Translations under genes and position numbers: made by a program | In this document: positions 30,193-40,677 of the stretch, in pieces | How the letters are laid out: every line of letters begins with the position of its first letter | Position numbering within the stretch: position 1 is the first letter of the stretch | Notes under the pieces: generated by a model | The model's database searches: none | What the model saw: the letters and a program-made list of their open reading frames with translations, nothing else | What the model was told of the DNA's origin: nothing | Assembly: GCF_032397745.1 (NCBI RefSeq) | Contig: NZ_CP135921.1 | Span: 4,452,501 to 4,516,500 of the forward strand | Direction: 5' to 3' | Length of the DNA stretch: 64,000 bases | Source: Bradyrhizobium prioriisuperbiae | GTDB taxonomy: Bacteria > Pseudomonadota > Alphaproteobacteria > Rhizobiales > Xanthobacteraceae

Positions 30193-31322
30193 ATGCGGAT
30201 TGGTGTTCCCAAAGAGATCAAGACTCACGAATACCGCGTCGGACTGACGCCGCTGTCGGTGCGGGAATATGTGGCGGCCGGCCACAGCGTGCTGATTGAG
30301 ACCGGAGCGGGCGCCGGCATCGGCGCCGACGACGAGGTCTATCGTGCTGCGGGCGGCACGATCGCCGCGGACGCCGACGAGATCTTCGCCACCGCCGAGA
30401 TGATCGTGAAGGTGAAAGAGCCGCAGCCCACTGAGTGGCGCAAGCTGCGCGAGAACCAGATCCTGTTTACCTATCTGCATCTTGCCGCCGATCCGGAGCA
30501 GGCCGCCGGTCTGATGGAATCCGGCTGCACAGCGGTGGCGTATGAAACCGTCACAGATGCCAAAGGCGGTCTGCCGCTGCTGGCGCCGATGAGCGAAGTG
30601 GCCGGCCGGCTGTCGATCGAGGCGGCCGGCGCAGCGCTCAAGCGCAATCTCGGTGGCCGCGGCCTTCTGCTCGGCGGCGTGCCCGGCGTGCCGGCGGCGC
30701 GGGTGGTGGTGATCGGTGGCGGCGTGGTCGGCACCCATGCGGCGCGGATGGCGATCGGGCTCGGCGCCGAGGTCAGCGTGATCGATCGGTCGCTGCCGCG
30801 GCTGCGCGAGATTGACGAGTTGTTTGCGGGACGGGTGCGGACGCGGTTCTCGACACTCGGCGCCATCGAGGAAGAGGTGCTGCAGGCGGACGTGGTGATC
30901 GGCGCGGTGCTGATCGCCGGTGCCGCGGCGCCAAAACTGCTGACACGGGCGATGCTGCCGCAGATGCGCAAGGGGTCCGTCATTGTCGACGTCGCCATCG
31001 ACCAGGGCGGCTGCTTTGAGATGTCGCACCCGACCACCCATGACGATCCCACCTTCGTGGTCGACGGTGTGATTCACTATTGCGTGGCCAGCATGCCCGG
31101 CGCCGTGCCGCTGACGTCGAGCCATGCGCTCAACAACGCCACATTGCCCTATGGGTTGGCGCTCGCCGCCCGAGGCGTTGCGGCGATCGATGATGATCCC
31201 GGCCTGCATGCCGGTCTCAATGTCCGTCGGGGCAAGATCGTGCACCCGGCCGTGGCCGAGGCGATCGGTCATCATGTCCAAAAAATCGAACAGGCCCACG
31301 CCGCGCACGGGAGGATCCACTG

Positions 31323-31323
<1 letters not shown>
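30193..31323 (+). CDS. ald: Alanine dehydrogenase
   Basis: A 376-residue enzyme that converts L-alanine, NAD+ and water to pyruvate, NADH and ammonia, and the reverse. It matches the family throughout: MRIGVPKEIKTHEYRVGLTP at the N-terminus, VKVKEPQ with the pyruvate-binding lysine, a catalytic His in FTYLHLAAD, the dinucleotide site VIGGGVVGTHAARMAIGLGA and the C-terminal NNATLPYGLALA. Its stop overlaps the start of the aminotransferase gene by one base. Upstream AAAGGTG is a fair ribosome binding site. Confidence 0.95.
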
Positions 31324-32657
<1,334 letters not shown>

Positions 32658-32671
32658 TGAAGTGTGGTCGA

Positions 32672-32710
32672 TGCGTAACCCGGGTGTGCCCCATGCACCC
32701 GGGTTACGCA
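32672..32710. terminator. Perfect 15-base-pair hairpin after the aminotransferase gene
   Basis: TGCGTAACCCGGGTG (32672-32686) pairs perfectly with 32696-32710 around a nine-base loop. It lies 15 bases after the stop. There is no T-run, so it may be a 3'-end stabiliser or a repeat unit rather than a classical terminator. The rest of the 304-base gap (32658-32961) holds no supported gene. Confidence 0.55.
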
Positions 32711-32961
32711 CCCGATCAGTCGTCTGCACTGCAGGCATGCCGGCCATGACGAGCCAGACCAGCTGCACAGACGAAGCCTTGATTTTGCACGCGATAATGC
32801 CGCGTCGAACGCGTCTGCGACAATTGTGCCGGGGACGGCCCTCACGATCCCGTTATTACTTTCTTGCATTCGCACCTGCAGCACCAATCTCATCTGATGT
32901 CATTCATCATTCTTTCGAGCGCCTTTCCGGGATCGCCCGATTTGCAAAAGGACATACGACG

Positions 32962-33348
32962 ATGAGACATGCCGCAAGAGCCGCCGTGCTGACCGCTCCG
33001 CAGTCATCTTCCACCCACAGACTATTGCTGGCGCTCGCCGCCGCACTGGCGCTGACCGCAGCGATCCCCTCGGTCGTGCGCGCGGAGCCCGCGGCAACCC
33101 CGTTAGCCAAGACGCAGCCTGTGAAAGCTCAGTCGGCGAAGAGCAAGTTCGCGGCGAGCACGGTGACGGATTTCAGCGCCGCGCGCCGCCATCGCCATGT
33201 CGCGTACAGCGCCCGTGTTCGTAACGCTTATGGCGCGGTTGTCGGTGCTCCGGTGTATGAGGCCCCGTCCCGAGTCTATGAGACCCCGTCCTATGGTGGC
33301 GGTTATGGATACGGCTACGGCGACAACTCCCGCAACCAGACCTGGTAA
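32962..33348 (+). CDS. Small exported Gly/Tyr-rich protein
   Basis: A 128-residue protein with a signal peptide (hydrophobic core LLLALAAALALTAAI, likely cleavage after VRA near residue 41). The mature part is rich in Lys/Ala first, then ends in repeats of Tyr-Glu-x-Pro-Ser (VYEAPSRVYETPS) and a glycine-tyrosine tail (YGGGYGYGYGD). Probably an extracytoplasmic structural or surface protein. No family recognised. A strong terminator follows. Confidence 0.7.
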   Translation: MRHAARAAVLTAPQSSSTHRLLLALAAALALTAAIPSVVRAEPAATPLAKTQPVKAQSAKSKFAASTVTDFSAARRHRHVAYSARVRNAYGAVVGAPVYEAPSRVYETPSYGGGYGYGYGDNSRNQTW

Positions 33349-33386
33349 CCGGATCTGCTCGAACCAGATCTGATCATCGCCTGTTC

Positions 33387-33430
33387 AACAACATCGCCGG
33401 CCGCACACCGTGGTCGGCGATGTTGTTTTT
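33387..33430 (+). terminator. Rho-independent terminator
   Basis: A 13-pair stem (AACAACATCGCCG at 33387-33399 pairing with 33415-33427, with its last pairs running into the T-run) around a 15-base loop, followed by TTTTT at 33426-33430. It lies 39 bases after the small exported protein and also faces the 3' end of the minus-strand gene that follows. Confidence 0.82.
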
Positions 33431-33436
33431 GAATGC

Positions 33437-33667
33437 TCAAAACAGCCAGTAGTCGCGGTGCGCGAGCAGCTTCAGTTCGGCATGCCGCGCGGTGCGGTAA
33501 TCATCGATCAGTTCGGTGTTGTCGATGAAGTCGCCTTGCTTGGCGAGCAGGTGATACACCCGGGCGACCCGGCGCATCTGCTCGCGTGGCCGGCCGAACG
33601 GCATTTGCCGCGACTGCAGTGTCGCGGTTCGTGCATGGGCCATCAGATAGTCGGTTGAGTCTGACAT
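33437..33667 (-). CDS. Small hypothetical protein
   Basis: A 76-residue, charged, probably helical protein (RPREQMRRVARVYHLLAKQG, ending HRDYWLF). The start at 33667 gives a plausible N-terminus; no clear Shine-Dalgarno sequence is seen. It is divergent from the His-rich repeat protein gene. No domain recognised. Confidence 0.5.
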   Translation of the reverse strand: MSDSTDYLMAHARTATLQSRQMPFGRPREQMRRVARVYHLLAKQGDFIDNTELIDDYRTARHAELKLLAHRDYWLF

Positions 33668-33761
33668 GCGGGGAGAACGCCGGGAACAGCGCGAGGTTTC
33701 CTGTTGACTTCTGGGTTCTTGTTTTGTTCTATGTGAGCCTGCTTGTTTAAAAGGCCGGGCC

Positions 33762-34025
33762 ATGAATCTGCATCAAGAGCATCTGCATCAAGAGCATCTG
33801 CATCAAGAGCATCAGCAAAATCATCATCAGCTTGCGGGCAAAACCCGCGAAATCATTCGCCTGTGGAACACGATGCGCAGTCACGAGCGTGAGATGGAGG
33901 CGACGGAGCTTGCATCCGATCGCGCCTGCTCCACGCTCAAGGTGCTGGACATCCGCCGGGAATTGCAGCGTGCACTGGCGGAGCGGGATCGGCTGGTCGA
34001 GGCGTCGCGTAACGCGGCGTCTTGA
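33762..34025 (+). CDS. Small His/Gln-rich protein with LHQEH repeats
   Basis: An 87-residue protein. Residues 3-17 are three perfect copies of Leu-His-Gln-Glu-His, followed by QQNHHQ; the rest is a predicted coiled-coil helix (REIIRLWNTMRSHEREMEAT to ELQRALAERDRLVEA). The N-terminal histidines could bind metal; that is inference. AAGG upstream is a weak ribosome binding site. It is alone between a divergent hypothetical gene and a convergent DUF5662 gene. Confidence 0.6.
   Translation: MNLHQEHLHQEHLHQEHQQNHHQLAGKTREIIRLWNTMRSHEREMEATELASDRACSTLKVLDIRRELQRALAERDRLVEASRNAAS
33768..33812 (+). repeat. Three perfect 15-base tandem repeats in a coding region
   Basis: CTGCATCAAGAGCAT occurs three times head to tail with no mismatch, encoding LHQEH each time. 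The unit is a multiple of three, so copy-number change would alter length without a frameshift. The lack of mismatches suggests recent expansion. Confidence 0.95.
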
Positions 34026-34084
34026 ATTCCAATGTTCCGGATGTGACAGCGCAATGAAGAGCACAGGTGTTACCGCCTGAATTT

Positions 34085-34570
34085 CTACGCGGAAAAAATC
34101 TCGCGCATCACCTGGGTGATGCGCGCCGCGGTGTCCGGATGCAGCCTGAGCTTCATCCGGTTGGCCTGATACCACGGCCATTCGCTTTCGCTCACGGGCC
34201 ATAATCCATCATAGGCGCGGGTCGCGCCCAGCCAGTCCGCCACCATTTCGCGCACATAACCCATCGGCATCGGCAGGGGTTCGCTTGGGCTGGGATCGCC
34301 GGGGTGGATGCTGCGCGGGATCCAATATTCCCAGTGATGCGGATTATGGTTCTGGTGATGCAGCCAGGCCCGGGCGAAGCCTGCGGGATCGCTCCTGTCG
34401 CCGAACGCGGCACGCCCGTAGTGCGGCGCCTCCGCCGGCGTGAACTTGCTCCAGTCGTGAATCAGCAGGAGCCAGATCGGCGCGCGGGTGCGCAGGCCGG
34501 CGCGGAACACGAACACCTTGTGCTTGATGGTGAGCCAACCGAATTTGAGGGTCGGCACGATGTTGGTCAT
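34085..34570 (-). CDS. DUF5662 family protein
   Basis: A 161-residue protein with the family's hallmark histidines: LIHDWSKFTPAE near residue 37 and HHQNHNPHHWEYWIP near residue 72. The His/Asp pattern resembles HD-type metal hydrolases in spacing, but activity is unproven. It probably binds a metal in the cytoplasm. Monocistronic; no regulatory site is seen. Confidence 0.85.
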   Translation of the reverse strand: MTNIVPTLKFGWLTIKHKVFVFRAGLRTRAPIWLLLIHDWSKFTPAEAPHYGRAAFGDRSDPAGFARAWLHHQNHNPHHWEYWIPRSIHPGDPSPSEPLPMPMGYVREMVADWLGATRAYDGLWPVSESEWPWYQANRMKLRLHPDTAARITQVMREIFSA

Positions 34571-34798
34571 TGTTGCTTGTCCATCGTCTGCGATTCGGAT
34601 CGCCCTTTTGGTATGCCAAGCCAGCGTATCGGAAACTCAGTGTTAGTCGAAATCGACTTATTCGAAGCCTTGCCGCAGGTTGACTCGGGAAATCACGGCC
34701 CCATATGAGTACGCACGTTTGCCAACGCCTGTTGGCAATAATGGGACGATATCTTCTTGCCAAATTCCTACGACGGTCCTGCAAACGAAGGGCGGGCG

Positions 34799-35068
34799 AT
34801 GCGATCCTCCGGGTCCCTGGCCATGCAACTGGAACCCGATGATTCGCAGTCCGACCGGCCTGTGCCGTCACTCGCAGCACCTGAGTTTGCGGCCGGTGAC
34901 CGGGTTCGCATGAATGCGCTCGGGCGCAGCCGGCATCCGCGTTATGGCGAGCGCCAGGCGGTGGTGGTGCGCAAGGTGGCGGCCAATGGCTGGCGCGTGC
35001 TGTTCGAGGGCCGCACGTCGCTATTGACCATCCATCGCGACTATCTGGAAAAGGTCGAGCCGGTTTAA
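34799..35068 (+). CDS. Small protein with KOW/SH3-like barrel
   Basis: An 89-residue protein. The first 35 residues are low-complexity and acidic; the C-terminal 50 look like a small beta-barrel (FAAGDRVRMNALG, then RQAVVVRKVAANGWRVLF and TIHRDYLEKVEPV), similar in style to KOW or SH3 modules. It may bind nucleic acid or protein. GAAGGG upstream supports the start at 34799. It overlaps the convergent TetR gene by four bases. Confidence 0.65.
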   Translation: MRSSGSLAMQLEPDDSQSDRPVPSLAAPEFAAGDRVRMNALGRSRHPRYGERQAVVVRKVAANGWRVLFEGRTSLLTIHRDYLEKVEPV

Positions 35069-35745
35069 GTCCGCAGGGTCGACGCGGTTGAACCGGGGCG
35101 GGGCGATTTCGCCGTTGATCCGTTCGTGGATTTGTTAGTCTTGGGTTTGCTGGTCTTTGATGTGCTCCGTGGCGCGGCAATGCCCTCAGTAAGATAGGCC
35201 TGCAAAGTGGCGCCGATGCGCTGCACGATGACGTCCTGCGACAGGCCGACCACTGGCGGAAGCTCCAGCACATAACGCGTCAGCGCCAGCCCGAGCATCT
35301 GGGTCGAGATCAGCGCGGCGCGCTCGGTGGCATGCCTGGGTCCTGTGACCCCGGCAATCATCGGTGTGATCTGTTTGCGGAACATCGCCAGCAGCAGCGC
35401 TCGTCCATCGGGATGAGTGATGCACACCCGCAAAAGCCCCGGCAGGTCGCGGTCCCGGGCCTCCCATCGTTTCAGGAAATGGCGCACCAGGGTGCGTCCC
35501 ATCTGGTCCCGCGCCACTTGCGTGAGGTCGGGAAAGTCGAGATCAAAGGTTGCCGCTGCCGCGAACAGGCCCTCCTTGCTGCCGTAGTAACGCATCACCA
35601 TCGAGAAATGGATGTCGGCTTCGGCCGCCACCGCACGGATCGTGGTGCGCTCATAGCCCGTGTCGCAGAACAGCCGGCGAGCGGCCTCGAGAATGCGGTC
35701 GCGGGTCGGCTGCGAGCGCAGCGGCTTTTTTGTCGTTCGTGTCAT
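35065..35745 (-). CDS. TetR-family regulator with Ser/Lys/Pro-rich tail
   Basis: A 226-residue regulator with the helix-turn-helix RDRILEAARRLFCDTGYERT and AAEADIHFSMVMRYYGSKEG. The C-terminal ligand domain is normal to about residue 190; the last 35 residues are a low-complexity Ser/Thr/Lys/Pro tail, probably disordered. It is divergent from the MaoC-like gene (178 bases), a plausible target. Confidence 0.9.
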   Translation of the reverse strand: MTRTTKKPLRSQPTRDRILEAARRLFCDTGYERTTIRAVAAEADIHFSMVMRYYGSKEGLFAAAATFDLDFPDLTQVARDQMGRTLVRHFLKRWEARDRDLPGLLRVCITHPDGRALLLAMFRKQITPMIAGVTGPRHATERAALISTQMLGLALTRYVLELPPVVGLSQDVIVQRIGATLQAYLTEGIAAPRSTSKTSKPKTNKSTNGSTAKSPRPGSTASTLRT

Positions 35746-35923
35746 GGCCGTTCAGTGTGCTCATTGCAGGCGGCCGTTTCAAGCGTTCTGCGCTGCATCG
35801 GCTGGGTGTGTTCGTCACCAACTGTTGACAGCGGGACGAGCGGCGGACCAGAACGGATCAAGGCTGTCAGAGGCCACAACGATATCGGCCGGCCGCACCG
35901 GCTGCACGCAGGAGGCGCCCCCG

Positions 35924-36412
35924 ATGCAACGATCAGTCACCCCAGTCAGCCCGGTCGATCCGCTGAGCCATCAGTTGCTGCCGATCCGCCGCTTCTCCGA
36001 ATTATCGCTGGGCGAAATATTTCCACTGCCCTCGCGCACGGTCACGCATGCGCATTTCTCGGCTTTCCAGGCGCTGACCGGCGACAATCATCCGATTCAT
36101 TACGACCGCGGCTATTGCCAGGCGCTCGGCCATCCCGATCTTTTGGCGCACGGCCTTCATGTGCTGAGCATGACCGCGGCCGGCGCCGGCCTGTTTCCTC
36201 ATGTGGTCGGGCCGCATCTGATCGGATTCGTCGAGGTGCAGGCCAAATTCCTCCGTGGCGTATTTCCCGACGATACGCTCTATCCCAAGCTCGAAATCAC
36301 CGCGCTGACGCCGCAGCGCACCACCGGCCTGGTCACCATGGCAGCGACCATCGACAACCAGCGGGGCGAGCGGGTGCTCGAGGGCAGCCATACTTATCTT
36401 GTCCGGCTTTAA
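35924..36412 (+). CDS. MaoC-like hot-dog dehydratase
   Basis: A 162-residue single hot-dog protein with the hydratase 2 motif: FQALTGDNHPIHYDRGYCQA, where the Asp and His are catalytic, then LLAHGLHVLSM. It probably hydrates or dehydrates a CoA thioester. AGGAGG nine bases upstream supports the start. The TetR regulator is divergent; a GST gene is convergent downstream. Confidence 0.9.
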   Translation: MQRSVTPVSPVDPLSHQLLPIRRFSELSLGEIFPLPSRTVTHAHFSAFQALTGDNHPIHYDRGYCQALGHPDLLAHGLHVLSMTAAGAGLFPHVVGPHLIGFVEVQAKFLRGVFPDDTLYPKLEITALTPQRTTGLVTMAATIDNQRGERVLEGSHTYLVRL

Positions 36413-36448
36413 GCCGTGATGCGCGCGGCCGGCGCCGTGGAGAAAATG

Positions 36449-37387
36449 TCAGTTTGCAAGTTCGATGCCGAATCCGTCCCGCGGAAAATGCACCACGACC
36501 TCGCCTACGGCAGGATCATGACGCTTGAGCGCGATGGCGCTGCCGCTGATCGCGGCCAATTCACCCGCCACCGGATCGAAGCCCCAATCGTCGGGCGTCA
36601 CCGTCACCCGCGCGCCGATCTCGGACGCATGCGGATCGTCGGCCTCGGTCGGCGGCACAGCCAACGGCGTTGACGCGTGCGCAATCGCCAGCGCCTTGTC
36701 GGGGGCGAGCTCCTGCATCGTCCCGTGGCCGATGGCTTCGAGGCGCGTCATCCAGCCGATCAGCCGCGGATGGTCGACAAGCCCGGCATCATCTTCGCCG
36801 AGATTGCCGCGCGCATACCACAGCGGATGATAGGCAGCGAGATCGGCCACCGACGGCTGAACACCGAGCAGGAATCGGCGTCCGTCGGTGAGGGCGTGCT
36901 CCAGCCGCGACAGATCGCGGCGGAGACGTTCGCGCAGTGTAGGGATCATCGCCGCCATTTTGGCGCTGTCCCAGCCGTCGAACCGGCCCGCGGTCAAGCG
37001 AGCGCGGTCGGCGTGCAACGCCGTGGGGAAACGATCGCCGTGCAGGCCAAACACCAGCCCAAGCGCGGTCGCGAAGAGCTCGCGGTCGGCCCAGGCCGCG
37101 ATGATGTCGGCGAGCCCATCCGTACCCGACGGATACAGTGGCGGCTCGGGATAACGTCGATCGAGCTCGGCCAGGATGCGGCGGGTGTCGCAGAAGATAT
37201 CGGCGCCGATCTGCAGCACCGGAATCCGGCGATAGCCGCCGGTGAGTGCTGTCAGCAGCGGCTTCGGCGCGATGCGCGGCTGCTCGACCGAGCGCCAGCG
37301 CAGTCCCTTCAGGCCCAGCGCGACACGTACTTTCTCGGCGAATGGCGAGCGCGGATAGTGATGCAGGATGAGGTCCACTTGATCCAT
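36449..37387 (-). CDS. Glutathione S-transferase family protein
   Basis: A 312-residue protein. The N-terminal thioredoxin-like domain has HHYPRSPFAEKVRVALGLKG and the cis-proline GYRRIPVLQIGADIFCD; the helical C-terminal domain carries the capping motif PSVADLAAYHPLWY. It is longer than usual GSTs by about 80 residues, which form an extra C-terminal beta-rich part. GAGGA six bases upstream supports the ATG at 37387; a GTG one codon earlier is possible. Substrate unknown. Confidence 0.88.
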   Translation of the reverse strand: MDQVDLILHHYPRSPFAEKVRVALGLKGLRWRSVEQPRIAPKPLLTALTGGYRRIPVLQIGADIFCDTRRILAELDRRYPEPPLYPSGTDGLADIIAAWADRELFATALGLVFGLHGDRFPTALHADRARLTAGRFDGWDSAKMAAMIPTLRERLRRDLSRLEHALTDGRRFLLGVQPSVADLAAYHPLWYARGNLGEDDAGLVDHPRLIGWMTRLEAIGHGTMQELAPDKALAIAHASTPLAVPPTEADDPHASEIGARVTVTPDDWGFDPVAGELAAISGSAIALKRHDPAVGEVVVHFPRDGFGIELAN

Positions 37388-37545
37388 CACATGTCCTCAA
37401 CAGCGTTTACGCATGGATATCCCAGTCCACAGCCGGGCTGCGAAACACGGGATGGCGACACATTTGCCGCGGAGATGCCTAAAAGGCGAGATTAATTGTC
37501 TTGTTTTCAAGTTCCGCCGGTTCCTTTTACAACGGGCATTTGACC

Positions 37546-37857
37546 ATGGTGGATTATTATCCATTGCTTGCGAAGGCGATTGCGAAATCACCGGAAGGCG
37601 GAGCGCAGGCGAGGGACGCCATTTTCGAGAGTGCCCGCGCGGCCCTGACCCGACAGTTGCGCAACATCGAGCCCGCGATCTCCGAGACGGTGATCGCGCA
37701 GGAGCAGGCGAGCCTGGAAGACGCTATTCGCCGGGTGCAGGCGGAATTCAGTTACACTCTCGATCTCGACGATGGCCTTGTGAGCTTCGATCGTCCGTGG
37801 CGCACTGAGCAGCTTTTGCTGCCCGCGCCCGATCTGCACGAGAGTTCTTCTCCTTAG
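37546..37857 (+). CDS. Conserved hypothetical protein
   Basis: A 103-residue protein beginning MVDYYPLLAKAIAK, with a long helical region (ARDAIFESARAALTRQLRN to EDAIRRVQAEF). I recall this type from Rhizobiales genomes as uncharacterised. It is cytoplasmic with no signal peptide. A hairpin follows its stop by about 20 bases. Confidence 0.75.
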   Translation: MVDYYPLLAKAIAKSPEGGAQARDAIFESARAALTRQLRNIEPAISETVIAQEQASLEDAIRRVQAEFSYTLDLDDGLVSFDRPWRTEQLLLPAPDLHESSSP

Positions 37858-37877
37858 AGCGCTTCCATCGAAAGGCG

Positions 37878-37909
37878 TCCCAGCGCGCGATTTGACGCAC
37901 GCGCTGGGA
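37878..37909. terminator. Ten-pair hairpin between genes
   Basis: TCCCAGCGCG (37878-37887) pairs with CGCGCTGGGA (37900-37909), loop 12. It lacks a T-run. It lies between the stop at 37857 and the MFS start at 37952, so it may separate their transcripts. Confidence 0.45.
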
Positions 37910-37951
37910 ACTGGATGTTGCAAGTCCACCGTGCAATATGGCCGCGACATC

Positions 37952-39211
37952 ATGACAGGCGTAAAAGCAGGACGGAGCACGGTGGCAATCGGCATCGACG
38001 ATCGGCCCAAAACCCGGCAGCGCATTCCCGCCGGCATCTGGGCACTCGGTTTCGTTTCGATGCTGATGGATATCTCGTCGGAGATGATCCATGCGCTGCT
38101 GCCGGTCTATATGGTTGCAGTGCTCGGCACCTCGGCGCTCGCCGTCGGTGTCATCGAAGGTATCGCCGAAGCCACCGCCTCGATCACCAAGGTCTTTTCC
38201 GGCGCGCTGAGCGACTGGCTCGGAAACCGCAAATGGCTGGCCGTGTTTGGTTACGGTCTCGCCGCGCTCATTAAGCCGATCTTTCCGCTGGCGCCCTCGC
38301 TCGACTGGTTGATCGCCGCGCGCTTCATCGACCGCGTCGGCAAGGGCATTCGCGGCGCGCCGCGCGATGCCCTTGTCGCCGACATCGCTCCGCCGCATCT
38401 GCGCGGCGCGAGTTTCGGTCTGCGGCAGTCGCTCGATACCATCGGGGCCTTTCTCGGTCCGCTGCTGGCGATCGCGCTGATGTGGGTCACGGCGGATCGC
38501 TTCAACGTGGTGTTCTGGATCGCGGTTATCCCGGCCGTTCTGTCGGTGGGCCTCCTCCTCGTCTTCGTGAGGGAGCCGGAGCGGCCGAAGCTGCTGCGCA
38601 AGGTTCGTTTGCCGCTGCATCGCGATGAGCTGCGTCGCCTGAGCGCGAGCTACTGGTGGGTGGTGGCGGTGGCGGCGGTGTTCACGCTCGCTCGTTTCAG
38701 CGAAGCCTTTCTCATCCTGCGCGCGCAGTCGATCGGCCTGCCGCTGGCGCTGGTCCCCGTCGTTCTGGTCATCATGGCCTTGGCCTATTCGCTCTCGGCC
38801 TATCCGGTCGGCGCGCTGTCCGATCGCGTCGATCGGCTGACGCTGCTGGGCATCGGCCTGCTGCTGCTGGTTGCGGCTGACCTTGTGCTGGCGTTTGCAA
38901 GCGGTCTGATCGGAGTCGGCATCGGGGTCGTGTTCTGGGGCCTGCATATGGGCTTCACCCAGGGCCTGCTGGCGACGCTGGTCGCCGAGACCGCGCCGGC
39001 GGAGCTGCGCGGCACCGCGTTCGGCTTGTTCAACCTGATGACCGGCGTCGCGCTGCTCTTGGCCAGCATCATTGCCGGTGTGTTGTGGGACGTCACAGGC
39101 CCGCAAGGCACCTTCCTCGCGGGTGCGGCGTTCAGCGTGCTGACACTGGCGGGTCTGGTTGTCGTCCGCGGCCGGCTGCGAGCATCGGAAGATGTGGTGA
39201 CGTCAGGCTGA
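37952..39211 (+). CDS. MFS transporter
   Basis: A 419-residue carrier with twelve predicted membrane helices. The conserved loop between helices 2 and 3 is SGALSDWLGNRKWL, and the GKGIRGAPRDALVADIAP segment is typical of a bacterial MFS subgroup without a proven substrate. The start at 37952 is preferred over an upstream open frame. Export or import direction is unknown; flanking genes give no clue. Confidence 0.88.
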   Translation: MTGVKAGRSTVAIGIDDRPKTRQRIPAGIWALGFVSMLMDISSEMIHALLPVYMVAVLGTSALAVGVIEGIAEATASITKVFSGALSDWLGNRKWLAVFGYGLAALIKPIFPLAPSLDWLIAARFIDRVGKGIRGAPRDALVADIAPPHLRGASFGLRQSLDTIGAFLGPLLAIALMWVTADRFNVVFWIAVIPAVLSVGLLLVFVREPERPKLLRKVRLPLHRDELRRLSASYWWVVAVAAVFTLARFSEAFLILRAQSIGLPLALVPVVLVIMALAYSLSAYPVGALSDRVDRLTLLGIGLLLLVAADLVLAFASGLIGVGIGVVFWGLHMGFTQGLLATLVAETAPAELRGTAFGLFNLMTGVALLLASIIAGVLWDVTGPQGTFLAGAAFSVLTLAGLVVVRGRLRASEDVVTSG

Positions 39212-39223
39212 CACGACGCCGGC

Positions 39224-39802
39224 TCACGTCGCGCAGCGCGGCCCGATGTTCAGCGATCGCAGGAAGCCGGCAAAGCCGTCCGGACGCCGGCACGACGGCT
39301 TGGCCTCGGTGGTGGCTTTGGCACGGGCGACAGCCGTGTTTTTCTTCGGCGGAGTGGCTTTAACCTGCTTGGCCGGTGAGGGGGCCGCGATCATCTTGGC
39401 GTGGGCGTCATGCCGCGACCGGTCGGCGGTTTTCGGCGCCGGCTTTACGGGGGCTGGAGCGGGCGCCACGGCCGGCGGGGATTCTGCGGCCAGCGCCGCT
39501 ACTGGAGCGGGTGCGGTTTCTGCCGGGCTCGGCGCCGGCGCGACCTCCAGCCTGTCCGCCTTGGTCAGGGTGTCGGTGCCCGAGGTCATCGTACCGCCGG
39601 CCACATTCGATGTGTCGTCGCCGGCTGCGCGTTTCATGACGGAGCTTTCGCTGGCGCTGTCTTGTGTCGAGCTCATGCCAACCGTTGTCGGTTCAGTCTC
39701 CGCCACGGTGGTCGCAACCGGCGCATCGCCGTTGATGCGGACGGCGGCCGCCACCGCGAACACGACGCCAAAGAGCACAACAAGCCATACTGCTTTGATC
39801 AT
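39224..39802 (-). CDS. Pro/Ala-rich membrane-anchored hypothetical protein
   Basis: A 192-residue protein with one N-terminal membrane helix (WLVVLFGVVFAVAAAVRI, residues 5-22), then a low-complexity Ala/Pro/Lys/Thr region and a short C-terminal cysteine-containing end (SLNIGPRCAT). It is probably anchored in the inner membrane with a disordered periplasmic part. The frame is open further upstream, but AAGAG supports the start at 39802. No family recognised. Confidence 0.6.
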   Translation of the reverse strand: MIKAVWLVVLFGVVFAVAAAVRINGDAPVATTVAETEPTTVGMSSTQDSASESSVMKRAAGDDTSNVAGGTMTSGTDTLTKADRLEVAPAPSPAETAPAPVAALAAESPPAVAPAPAPVKPAPKTADRSRHDAHAKMIAAPSPAKQVKATPPKKNTAVARAKATTEAKPSCRRPDGFAGFLRSLNIGPRCAT

Positions 39803-40201
39803 GGCCGAACTCTTAGAGCCACCGGGCTGGAGGTTTGCGAGGCTCGGGTTCGAATCCGGCAACTCGGTGGCAAGTCCGGCCAAAGGGGGCACGGGCCGCG
39901 CGAACGCTGGCCTTACGGTTAACGGAGACTGTCGGTTCCGGGTATCGGCGTCATGCGGTATGGCGGCGAGTGCCACTCGCGCGGCGACCAGTAACTTCCT
40001 TCGGCAGTCCGGTTCCCTGTCATACGCACGCCACCGCGAGCGGTCACAATTGTCGAATCGATCATCCCGATGTTGTGCGTGCCGATGCAGGCTGTGGCTT
40101 GCAGGCGGGGCCGCGTCGACTCCCATGATTGATCATGAAGCGAGGGAATCGATTGCGTGTCCTGGTTTTGGTTTGCGTACCTCCAACGGAGAATGCATCG
40201 C
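39803..40201. other. Intergenic region with no supported gene
   Basis: Nearly 400 bases. Several open frames overlap on both strands, but none has a credible start, composition or similarity. No clear promoter or repeat is seen. Confidence 0.5.
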
Positions 40202-40417
40202 ATGCCCGAGGTTCAATCGTTCTCGGAATCGTTCCCGCAAGGGTTCGTCGAGGGCTGGCGTTTCGTCATGGGACTGAACGCCGAGCCGCCGCGAATTCCG
40301 GACGCTGAATTGATCGAGGGCAAAACGCCCTATCAGTCCGGCCTCGCGAAAGGCGTCGAGCTGGGCATCAGTGCCAAGCAGCACAGCGGTGAGGCGGGGC
40401 ATCGCGTGCATCACTAG
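40202..40417 (+). CDS. Small hypothetical protein
   Basis: A 71-residue protein with the pattern FPQGFVEGWRFVMGL followed by GKTPYQSGLAKGVELG. The two glycine-centred turns look like a small conserved fold found in Rhizobiales, but I cannot name it. The start at 40202 is where the pattern begins. It stands alone. Confidence 0.55.
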   Translation: MPEVQSFSESFPQGFVEGWRFVMGLNAEPPRIPDAELIEGKTPYQSGLAKGVELGISAKQHSGEAGHRVHH

Positions 40418-40633
40418 CCGTCCATCATTCCTTCCGATCGTGAATCCTCGATCCTGAGGAGTTCGCTCTTGGTCGCAAGCCACGAAAACTAAGCGAGCGG
40501 CATCGCGCACTGTCGCCCGCCGGCTCTGTTGCAGTGTTGCGCCCGCGACAAGCGTGAGCGACAGCGTTGTGCTGCGCCTCCCGGCGCTTACCCGTCGAGA
40601 CATCCTGCTCGGCGGGTCGCTTCCGATCGTCTC

Positions 40634-40677
40634 TTGAAAATCGATTTTTTATCATATATGTAAAAAACATCGATTTT
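40634..40677. promoter_or_regulatory. AT-rich inverted repeat with promoter-like sequence
   Basis: AAAATCGATTTTTTA (40637-40651) pairs with 40661-40677 apart from a two-base bulge, around TCATATATG. TTGAAA at 40634-40639 could be a -35 element, with TATATG (15-base spacing) or TATGTA (17-base spacing) as -10. It lies about 130 bases upstream of the MFS aromatic-acid carrier gene within the otherwise gene-free 40418-40809 stretch. Likely promoter/operator. Confidence 0.55.

Noticed and set aside
33768..33812. Short direct repeats considered as a CRISPR array.
   Set aside because: Units are adjacent with no spacers and encode a peptide repeat. No cas gene and no spaced repeat array was found in the window.
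39224..40126. A 300-codon minus-strand frame.
   Set aside because: The first 108 codons have shadow-like composition; the credible start is 39802 at the membrane helix.
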